Source of the DNA: CAYXGE01 sp964464435
Lineage (GTDB): Bacteria; Pseudomonadota; Gammaproteobacteria; Burkholderiales; Methylophilaceae
Length of the DNA stretch: 12,426 bases
NCBI GenBank assembly: GCA_964464435.1
Contig: CAYXGE010000056.1
Span: 1-12,426 of the forward strand
Direction: 5' to 3'
Shown here: positions 6,590 to 12,426 of the stretch, piece after piece
How positions within the stretch are numbered: the first letter of the stretch is position 1
Layout of the letters: every line of letters starts with the position of its first letter
Position numbers and translations under genes: made by a program
Notes under the pieces: generated by a model
Told to the model about the DNA's origin: nothing
The model's database searches: none
The model's input: only the letters and a program-made list of their open reading frames with translations

Positions 6590-6627
6590 AACCATGACAT
6601 GTCGCTAAATAGCGACATGTCATGGTT
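6590..6627. terminator. Bidirectional terminator with perfect 17-bp stem
   Basis: AACCATGACATGTCGCT (6590-6606) is the exact reverse complement of 6611-6627, with a 4-nt loop AAAT. T-rich sequence follows on the plus strand (TTATCATTTTGATTCTATTTTTTT). On the minus strand TGTTTAAAATATT follows. It lies between the convergent lipoprotein and yedI genes and starts 3 bp from the yedI stop codon, so it can end both transcripts. Confidence 0.88.
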
Positions 6628-6630
6628 TTA

Positions 6631-7593
6631 TCATTTTGATTCTATTTTTTTGAAGCTTTTAGTGAGTTTGCTCGCGCTATTAATGCCAAGTAACACTAAA
6701 GCACCCGCAAGAATACCTAATAAACCATCTAGCATGAGCGGCACTATCACCTTCAAAATGCCCCCTACCATGGCAATACTTTGGGTACTTTCAGCTAAAT
6801 GTGCAATGCCGTGATGAAATGCAGGAATACCATGCGCCAATATGCCGCCACCCACTAAAAACATCGCAGCGGTACCCACAATTGATAAAGTTTTCATAAG
6901 GTAAGGTGCAGCGCGCAATATCATTTCTCCCATCCAGCGCTTAAAGTTTAACCATGCACTTTGACCCTTTTGTTGCAAGAGATACAACCCAGCATCATCT
7001 AGCTTAACAATCCCTGCAACTAAGCCGTACACGCCAACAGTCATAATCAGTGATATTCCTACCAAAACTGAGAGTTTGGTCATAAAAGTTGCTGCTTGCA
7101 CTGTGCCTAAAGTAATCACAATAATTTCTGCTGAGAGTACGAAATCTGTGCGAATAGCGCCCTTTATTTTATCTTTTTCAAGCGCCACTAAATCTACCTC
7201 AGGATTTTGCACAGCTTCCATTAAGGCTTTTTCATGAGCTTCATCCTCGGTAGCATGATGAAAATAGTGATGTGCTATTTTTTCAAATCCTTCAAAGCAT
7301 AAAAAGGCACCGCCCACCATCAGTAGGGGTGTAATTAACCAAGGGGCTATCCATGATATGAACAAAGCAGCAGGCACTAAAATACATTTATTCCAAAATG
7401 AGCCTTTAGCTACTGCCCACACGACAGGAAGCTCACGCTCTGCATTGACACCGGAAACTTGTTGCGCATTAAGTGCTAAATCATCACCCAACACGCCTGC
7501 CGTTTTTTTGGCTGCCACTTTTGTCAGAATAGAGACATCGTCCAAAATTGTGGCAATGTCATCAATCAGTGCTATTAAACTTCCACCTGCCAT
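6631..7593 (-). CDS. yedI: YedI family inner-membrane protein (DUF808)
   Basis: A 320-residue integral membrane protein of the DUF808/YedI family, whose biochemical role is unknown. The N-terminal signature (11-48) with DDIATILDD, AAKKTAGVLGDDLALNAQQVSG and then ERELPVVW matches E. coli YedI very closely. About six hydrophobic segments can be seen, near 66-83, 86-102, 152-170, 174-196, 236-254 and 281-303. A charged, His-rich loop (His108, 109, 112, 113, then several Glu) lies at 108-140. Length is close to E. coli YedI (about 305). The start is ATG 7593 with AAGGA 6 nt upstream. It is the last gene of a minus-strand operon, 27 bp after the helicase stop, and ends at the shared hairpin terminator. 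A link to the helicase or dioxygenase beyond co-transcription is not known. Confidence 0.92.
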   Translation of the reverse strand: MAGGSLIALIDDIATILDDVSILTKVAAKKTAGVLGDDLALNAQQVSGVNAERELPVVWAVAKGSFWNKCILVPAALFISWIAPWLITPLLMVGGAFLCFEGFEKIAHHYFHHATEDEAHEKALMEAVQNPEVDLVALEKDKIKGAIRTDFVLSAEIIVITLGTVQAATFMTKLSVLVGISLIMTVGVYGLVAGIVKLDDAGLYLLQQKGQSAWLNFKRWMGEMILRAAPYLMKTLSIVGTAAMFLVGGGILAHGIPAFHHGIAHLAESTQSIAMVGGILKVIVPLMLDGLLGILAGALVLLGINSASKLTKSFKKIESK

Positions 7594-7620
7594 GTTGGAT
7601 CCTTAATACTCAGTATCATC

Positions 7621-9135
7621 TTATCGATATGATTGACTTAAAAACTGCTCTTTTGATGTTTCTTGATACCCAGCCTGCGTTAGCAAAGCACGCTCTATAT
7701 AACGGCTTACGGCTTTTCTCAACGTTTCAATTTTATCAGTCTCTACAAATGTATGGGGGAATTTAAATGACAACCAAGCATACAGGCTAATATCTTTACT
7801 AATTTCTTCTGCCTCTTCTAAATGTTTGGGGCTAGTGGAGTTTAACCATATCAATTCTGTTGGTAGACGTTTGATTTCACCTTGATATACCGTTTTAACA
7901 CAAGAGATAAAATAATCTAGTTCATGGCTACTTTCAATCGAGATTGGTGATGATGACAACACAAACTTGTCTTTTAAATGCATATTAGGTGCATATTGAT
8001 CAATAATGTGCGCTATTGTTATCTGCACATTGAGAGGCGTAATACTGAAGTTAGTACCTGCGCATTTATTGCGCTCAGCCACATTGGTTAGCACTTCAGC
8101 CAAGCGATTAGTATGCAGTTGGTTTGCAAGTGTTTCTGCCTCTAGTCGCCCAAATGCAATCGGCAGACTATCTAAAGTTACGCTATCTGAGGTCTGTAAT
8201 GCATGTGAAATATGACGTAACTCTTCATCTTCAAATGCCGTCACAAAGCCTGTCGGGTAAATACCATAGCGGCCTGCACGTCCCGCAATTTGGCGGACTT
8301 CTGTAGGATTTAAATTGCGGCTAGCCAAGCCATCAAACTTTTGTGTTGCAGAAAAAATAACACGCCTAATGGGTAAGTTAAGCCCCATACCAATAGCATC
8401 AGTAGCTACCAGTATGTCTGCTTGACCAGAGTTAAATCGCTTGGCCTCTGTGCGCCTAACCTCGGGTGACAACGCGCCATAAATACTCGCCACACCAAAG
8501 CCCCATTGCCTAAATCGAGCACTGAGTGTAAGCACATCTTTACGTGAAAATGCAATGACCGCATCCCCTTTTTGAAGCTTACCTTTTAAGCGATGTTTAT
8601 TGTAACGTTCACCCGTAAGCGACTTTTCTTCTACTAACAACGGCGTTTTACGTTCACAATATTTGATTTCGTAAGACTCTTGCATGGCATCTAACACACG
8701 TAGACAGCTTGCTGTCACAGCATCTGAGCCACATACAAATACGGTGCTTGCAGGCACGCCAACCAGTGCAGCTGTCCACGCCCAACCGCGCCCCTCATCT
8801 TGTAACATTTGAATTTCATCGATTACCGCTACTTCTACAGCTTGCTTTGGATGCATCATTTCAACTGTGCAGGCGGTATGCTTAGCCCCAGGTATCCACT
8901 GACGCTCTTCCCCAGTGACCAAGTTACACGGCACACCCATGTCTAACAAACGGTCGCGCACTTCCATTGCCAATAAACGCAAAGGCGCTAAATAAACGCC
9001 TGATTCTGCTTGTGCCAACGTTTGTAAGGCATCATGCGTTTTGCCAGAGTTGGTTGGGCCTAAATGAAAATAAAATTGACGCTTAAGCGCACGTGCCAAG
9101 GGGAATTGCGCAGGATATTGGTCTGCAACAAACAT
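7621..9135 (-). CDS. SUV3-like ATP-dependent RNA helicase
   Basis: A 504-residue superfamily 2 helicase of the Ski2-related SUV3 type, expected to unwind RNA with ATP in the cytoplasm. Motifs in order: Walker A GPTNSGKT (26-33), Walker B variant DEIQ (106-109) as in mitochondrial SUV3, IYGALSP (218-224), VATDAIGMGLNLP (243-255) and motif VI QIAGRAGRYG (282-291). The C-terminal part (about 440-485, YAWLSFKFP...RYIERAL) resembles the SUV3 C-terminal domain. Eukaryotic SUV3 works with the mitochondrial degradosome; bacterial members are poorly studied. Bases 11 nt apart separate it from the dioxygenase stop, and no clear ribosome site precedes ATG 9135, so translation may be coupled to the upstream gene. 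It could instead be described simply as a DEAD/DExH helicase, but DEIQ and the C-terminus favour SUV3. Confidence 0.9.
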   Translation of the reverse strand: MFVADQYPAQFPLARALKRQFYFHLGPTNSGKTHDALQTLAQAESGVYLAPLRLLAMEVRDRLLDMGVPCNLVTGEERQWIPGAKHTACTVEMMHPKQAVEVAVIDEIQMLQDEGRGWAWTAALVGVPASTVFVCGSDAVTASCLRVLDAMQESYEIKYCERKTPLLVEEKSLTGERYNKHRLKGKLQKGDAVIAFSRKDVLTLSARFRQWGFGVASIYGALSPEVRRTEAKRFNSGQADILVATDAIGMGLNLPIRRVIFSATQKFDGLASRNLNPTEVRQIAGRAGRYGIYPTGFVTAFEDEELRHISHALQTSDSVTLDSLPIAFGRLEAETLANQLHTNRLAEVLTNVAERNKCAGTNFSITPLNVQITIAHIIDQYAPNMHLKDKFVLSSSPISIESSHELDYFISCVKTVYQGEIKRLPTELIWLNSTSPKHLEEAEEISKDISLYAWLSFKFPHTFVETDKIETLRKAVSRYIERALLTQAGYQETSKEQFLSQSYR

Positions 9136-9146
9136 GAAACGGCTTG

Positions 9147-9950
9147 CTAAGGGATGGCTTTTGCCCGAAACGTGATGACCAATACATCACGATAAGCAGG
9201 CTGAGATGGATCTACTGGCTCTATGGGGGTCACCCCGTGCATACAACGTCTATCATTGACTAAGGCGCAGTCTAAGGGTTCGGTGAGCGTAAAACTATCA
9301 AGCGTTTTTTTCTCTAAATCATGCATGGTGGTGGTGCCACTAGAAATATTTTGTCGCTTTACCATCATGACCAATACAAAATCCACACCATCACGATGCA
9401 CACCCTCAGGCGTTGGCTGGCCAAATTCTGTTGATTTGGCTTCAATACGAAACTGGTGCACTTCAATATGCCAGTATGGCGAAGCTTGCAAGCTATTAAA
9501 AGTTCGAAGACAAAAACTTAACATGCTTTGCATGGTTTCACCCATGACTATGGCTGGCAAAATTGGCTCAAACTCCCGCGCAATGCCACCATTTAAGCTG
9601 TTGTAATCTAAACTTTGGTAATGTGGTTGATGCGGCTCTAAAGTAATCACGCCTGTGTCAGATTTTCCACTCAGGGTTGCATAGCGACGCCTTCTGTAAC
9701 GCCCGCCATCAGCCATATAAGTATCAACTGGCATATCATTCCAGCTTTGCATAAAGGCTTGCCAATCAGCTAATGCATGGGCTGAGCGCGCTAGTAACCA
9801 AGCCTGCATACTCTTGCTAGGAACAAATCCAAACCCAGTTTGTTGTACTTTTTGAATAAGTTCGCTTGGCTTAATCAATGTGGCAATAGATGGTGATGAA
9901 GAATGCAAAATATAACCTCTTTTAAACAGTTGCAATGATAACGCGCTCAC
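9147..9950 (-). CDS. 2-oxoglutarate/Fe(II) dioxygenase, PF10014 type (free amino-acid hydroxylase-like)
   Basis: A 267-residue protein of the 2OG-Fe dioxygenase family that includes bacterial hydroxylases of free L-isoleucine, L-leucine and L-methionine, as recalled also from Methylobacillus. The iron-binding triad is visible: His185 and Asp187 in GVHRDGVDF and His238 in CMHGVTP. Arg254 or Arg262 in the closing RDVLVITFR is a candidate for binding 2-oxoglutarate. The true substrate cannot be read from the sequence. The start is uncertain: GTG 9950 has AAGGAAA only about 18 nt upstream, while an in-frame TTG at 9908 has AGAGG at a good distance and would shorten the protein by 14 residues. It heads the operon dioxygenase-helicase-yedI, is divergent from arsR, and its minus-strand TATAAT (10010-10005) overlaps the likely ArsR operator. 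Confidence 0.87.
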   Translation of the reverse strand: MSALSLQLFKRGYILHSSSPSIATLIKPSELIQKVQQTGFGFVPSKSMQAWLLARSAHALADWQAFMQSWNDMPVDTYMADGGRYRRRRYATLSGKSDTGVITLEPHQPHYQSLDYNSLNGGIAREFEPILPAIVMGETMQSMLSFCLRTFNSLQASPYWHIEVHQFRIEAKSTEFGQPTPEGVHRDGVDFVLVMMVKRQNISSGTTTMHDLEKKTLDSFTLTEPLDCALVNDRRCMHGVTPIEPVDPSQPAYRDVLVITFRAKAIP

Positions 9951-9980
9951 AACTAATTTGATTATTTCCTTAAAAAATAG

Positions 9981-10009
9981 TTGACATATAAAACTAAATA
10001 ACTAATTAT
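9981..10009 (+). promoter_or_regulatory. Promoter of arsR-aas, predicted leaderless start
   Basis: A perfect -35 box TTGACA (9981-9986) and AATTAT (10004-10009, four of six -10 bases) are 17 bp apart. Counting from the -10, the predicted transcription start is 10016, the A of the arsR ATG. No ribosome site precedes that ATG, which agrees with a leaderless mRNA. Confidence 0.65.
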
Positions 10010-10017
10010 ATAGTTAT
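9998..10017. promoter_or_regulatory. Inverted repeat, probable ArsR operator
   Basis: ATAACTA (9998-10004) and TAGTTAT (10011-10017) form a perfect 7-bp inverted repeat with a 6-bp centre ATTATA. It covers the arsR -10 region, the predicted start site and the start codon. It also spans the perfect minus-strand TATAAT (10010-10005) of the divergent dioxygenase operon. Position and symmetry fit a dimeric winged-helix repressor acting on both directions; binding is inferred. Confidence 0.6.
10005..10010 (-). promoter_or_regulatory. -10 box of the dioxygenase-helicase-yedI operon
   Basis: Read on the minus strand this is a perfect TATAAT. No convincing -35 is found 16-18 bp upstream (best TGTGTA/TGTGTG inside the arsR coding start). 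The predicted start is near 9998, giving a leader of about 48 nt to GTG 9950. AAGGAAA in that leader is the only good ribosome-site-like sequence. Confidence 0.45.
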
Positions 10018-10321
10018 GAAACAGATTACACACATGCCAGACGAATGGAAAAACACGTCAGCGCTATTTTTAGCATTGGGTGATGAACATCGACAACGTA
10101 TCTTACTTGCTTTTGAGGCAGGTGAGCGTTTAAACATTAGTCAATTAGTGGCGGCTTCAACCTTAAGCCGCACCGCAGTTTCTCATCATATAAAAACGCT
10201 GCATCGCGCTGGCGCCCTACAAAGTGAGAAAATTGGCAAAGAAGTCTATTTTTGGATTAATCGCAGCGTCATTCAAGATGCACTGTTACGCGTATTGGAT
10301 TATATTGAACAACAAACATAA
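10016..10321 (+). CDS. ArsR-family winged-helix transcriptional regulator without cysteines
   Basis: A 101-residue DNA-binding protein. ALGDEHRQRILLAF (20-33) is the typical ArsR first helix pair, ISQLVAASTLSRTAVSHHIKTL (41-62) is the helix-turn-helix with the SHHIKTL recognition helix, and EKIGKEVYFWIN (71-82) is the wing. The protein has no cysteine at all, so it cannot be an arsenic or cadmium sensor of the classical ELCVCDL type; metal sensing through His/Asp, a small-molecule ligand or a partner protein remains possible. ATG 10016 is the predicted first base of the mRNA; an internal ATG at 10034 also lacks a ribosome site. It lies 21 bp upstream of aas in the same direction and is divergent from the dioxygenase operon, with a shared operator between them. 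It probably represses its own promoter. Confidence 0.9.
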   Translation: MKQITHMPDEWKNTSALFLALGDEHRQRILLAFEAGERLNISQLVAASTLSRTAVSHHIKTLHRAGALQSEKIGKEVYFWINRSVIQDALLRVLDYIEQQT

Positions 10322-10342
10322 TAAAATCAGGGGAGCCGTTAA

Positions 10343-12426
10343 ATGATAGTCAATCTATTACGCTTTGTTTGCAAACTGCTTTTTCGAGTTAAAGTGATTG
10401 GCGATGCCAACATACCGCTACACAAAAAAGTGTTGGTGATTGCAAACCATGAATCTTTTCTAGACGGCTTACTGATTGGCTTATTTTTACCGTTTCGCGC
10501 CACTTTTGTGGTGCACACCACTTCAGCTAAATATTGGCTGTTTAGGCCATTTTTAACTTTAGTCGACTATTTACCGGTTGACCCCACCAGCCCCATGGCC
10601 ATGAAAAAAGTCATCAAGCTACTTGAGTCGGGCACCCCTGTCGTGATTTTCCCTGAAGGTCGTATCACGCTGACTGGAAGTTTAATGAAAATCTATGAAG
10701 GCCCAAGTTTTGCTGCAGCCAAAACTGGCGCCACCATTTTACCAGTGCGCATACAAGGGGCAGCGCAATCTTACTTTAGCCGCTTAAATGATGGGCATCC
10801 TAGAAAGTTGTTTCCTGAAGTCACGCTATCTATGTTACCCACCACTAAGCTAGAAATGCCTGTAGCGCCTAGTGCCAAAGAGCGTCGCAGATTAAGCGGT
10901 GAAAGCATGCGTCGTATCATGCAAGAAATGTTGTTTTCATCCAAACAAACGCAAACTATTTTTGATGCGTTTTTAGATGCTGTTTCTTTTAATGGACGCA
11001 AAACACCATTGATTGAAGACATGCAGCAAATTGAAGAAAACTACGGTACGCTACTTAAAAAGAGTCTTGCGCTTGGTCGTTTAACTGAAAAAATCAGTGC
11101 GCCTGACGAAAATGTGGGCGTGCTCATGCCTAACGTCATTGCCACCATTTGCTTAATTTATGGCATGACTGCCATGCGTCGTGTGCCCGCGATGCTTAAC
11201 TACACAGCAGGTAGTGATGGTATTAAAAACGCATGTTATGTGGCTGGCGTAAAAACAATTATTACCTCACATAAATTCTTAGAAAATGCCAATTTGGTAG
11301 AGGTGGTCGCGCAACTTAAAGACCTTAATATTGTGTACTTAGAAGACATACGTCCACAATTTACGTTGTGGGATAAACTCTGGCTCATGGGTTTTGCCTT
11401 ACACTTTCCAAGACTGGTGCAAAAAGCCAAAGACCCTGAAGCACCTGCAGTGGTGTTATTTACCTCAGGTTCTGAAGGTAAACCAAAGGGCGTCGTGCAT
11501 TCACATCGCACTATTATGTCTAATATTGCGCAAATTAAAGCTGTTATCGACTTTACGCCGATGGACAAGTTTATGATGGTACTGCCACTTTTTCATGCTT
11601 TTGGCTTTACAGCAGGGGCTATTTTGCCAGTAGTCGCTGGTACCAAACTATTTATCTACCCTTCACCCTTACACTACAAGGTGATTCCAGAGGTCATCTA
11701 CGACCGCGGTTGCACGGTATTATTTGGCACCAGTACCTTTTTAGCCAACTACGCCAAATATGCCAACCCTTATGACTTTTACAAACTGCGCTATGTCATT
11801 GCGGGTGCAGAAAAACTGAATGAAGAAGTACGCAAAACTTGGGTCGATAAATTTGGCATAAGAATTTTTGAAGGCTATGGTGCAACTGAAACCGCACCTG
11901 TACTTTCAGTCAATACCCCTATGGCCAACAGAAACGGTTCTGTAGGTTGCTTATTGCCGGGTATTCAACATCAACTAGTGTCAGTACCAGGCATTGAGCG
12001 CGGCGGCTTATTACATGTTAAAGGTCCTAATATCATGATGGGCTACTATTTATTTGATAACCCCAATGTATTAAAGCCTACCAGTGCCGATATGGGCAAA
12101 GGCGAAGAGTTGGGCTGGTACAACACTGGTGATATTGTAGAAATAGACCACGATAATTTTGTGCATATTTTGGGGCGCGTAAAACGCTTTGCCAAAATTG
12201 CTGGTGAAATGGTGTCACTTGAAACCGTTGAAAAAATTGCCACGCTTGCCTCACCCAATCACGAGCATGCCTCAAGCACACAACCAGACATGCAACGAGG
12301 CGAAACCATCATCTTATTTACCACAGACTTTAATCTTGAACGTGACGCCTTGCAGCAAGCCGCGCGCCAAGCTGGCTTGCCAGAATTAGCAGTCGCCAGA
12401 AAAATTATTATAGTGGAACAACTACC
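10343..12426 (+). CDS. aas: Aas: 2-acyl-glycerophosphoethanolamine acyltransferase / acyl-ACP synthetase, 3' end missing
   Basis: A bifunctional enzyme of phospholipid repair at the inner membrane: the C-terminal half loads fatty acids onto acyl carrier protein with ATP and the N-terminal half reacylates lysophospholipids. The acyltransferase domain (1-200) has NHESFLD (35-41, the NH-x4-D motif) and FPEGRIT (103-109). The AMP-binding domain has FTSGSEGKPKG (373-383), EGYGATE (510-516), YNTGD (593-597) and RFAKIAGEMVS (615-625). Similarity to E. coli Aas (719 residues) runs end to end. The 694 codons visible reach the residue before a proline matching about E. coli 695, so about 25 residues lie beyond the edge. 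No LplT-like transporter is fused at the N-terminus. ATG 10343 has GGGGAG (10330-10335) 7 nt upstream. It is co-transcribed with arsR. Confidence 0.95.
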   Translation, partial: MIVNLLRFVCKLLFRVKVIGDANIPLHKKVLVIANHESFLDGLLIGLFLPFRATFVVHTTSAKYWLFRPFLTLVDYLPVDPTSPMAMKKVIKLLESGTPVVIFPEGRITLTGSLMKIYEGPSFAAAKTGATILPVRIQGAAQSYFSRLNDGHPRKLFPEVTLSMLPTTKLEMPVAPSAKERRRLSGESMRRIMQEMLFSSKQTQTIFDAFLDAVSFNGRKTPLIEDMQQIEENYGTLLKKSLALGRLTEKISAPDENVGVLMPNVIATICLIYGMTAMRRVPAMLNYTAGSDGIKNACYVAGVKTIITSHKFLENANLVEVVAQLKDLNIVYLEDIRPQFTLWDKLWLMGFALHFPRLVQKAKDPEAPAVVLFTSGSEGKPKGVVHSHRTIMSNIAQIKAVIDFTPMDKFMMVLPLFHAFGFTAGAILPVVAGTKLFIYPSPLHYKVIPEVIYDRGCTVLFGTSTFLANYAKYANPYDFYKLRYVIAGAEKLNEEVRKTWVDKFGIRIFEGYGATETAPVLSVNTPMANRNGSVGCLLPGIQHQLVSVPGIERGGLLHVKGPNIMMGYYLFDNPNVLKPTSADMGKGEELGWYNTGDIVEIDHDNFVHILGRVKRFAKIAGEMVSLETVEKIATLASPNHEHASSTQPDMQRGETIILFTTDFNLERDALQQAARQAGLPELAVARKIIIVEQL

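Noticed and set aside
9223..9606. 127-codon plus-strand open frame opposite the dioxygenase gene
   Set aside because: It has no ribosome site and no recognisable domain, and it lies wholly antisense to a gene with clear catalytic motifs.
10339..11568. Several minus-strand open frames (60-110 codons) opposite aas
   Set aside because: They are antisense shadows of a gene that matches Aas along its whole length and have no start signals of their own.

Overview
The window looks like a chromosomal piece of an AT-rich betaproteobacterium, most likely a methylotroph of the Methylophilaceae (Methylotenera/Methylobacillus type). This rests on three things. The partial tmRNA at the left edge encodes the tag ANDETYALAA, which I recall from Neisseria and other Betaproteobacteria. 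The core genes aas and yedI are proteobacterial in type. Amino-acid dioxygenases of the kind seen here are known from Methylobacillus. The assignment is inference; no search was run.

Layout. (1) 1-279, minus strand: 5' part of ssrA (tmRNA). (2) 280-440: a compact divergent control region with the ssrA promoter, a CRP-type palindrome and a candidate promoter for the first protease gene. The palindrome is centred exactly 41.5 bp upstream of that promoter's predicted start. (3) 441-4039, plus strand: three tandem paralogues of an exported trypsin-like serine protease with a C-terminal TPR-like region. The first two are each followed by a hairpin terminator. (4) 4057-6102, minus strand: a class I SAM-dependent methyltransferase and, upstream of it, an HDOD-domain protein. 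(5) 6308-6520, plus strand: a small glycine-zipper lipoprotein. It converges on the next block across a perfect 17-bp bidirectional terminator hairpin. (6) 6631-9950, minus strand: a three-gene operon of a PF10014-type 2-oxoglutarate/Fe(II) dioxygenase, a SUV3-like RNA helicase and the membrane protein YedI. (7) 10016-12426, plus strand: a cysteine-free ArsR-family regulator followed by aas (2-acyl-glycerophosphoethanolamine acyltransferase / acyl-ACP synthetase), which runs off the right edge about 25 residues short of its end.

How the parts may work together. The 65-bp gap between the dioxygenase and arsR carries TTGACA-17 bp-AATTAT on the plus strand and a perfect TATAAT on the minus strand. 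Both lie over or beside a 7+7 bp inverted repeat. The simplest reading is that the ArsR protein controls itself plus aas in one direction and the dioxygenase-helicase-yedI operon in the other. The predicted arsR transcript starts on the A of its ATG, so it would be leaderless. No mobile element, CRISPR array, tRNA or phage gene was seen. The two parts most likely to hold undescribed biology are the protease-TPR triplet with its CRP-type promoter and the ArsR-centred divergent module.
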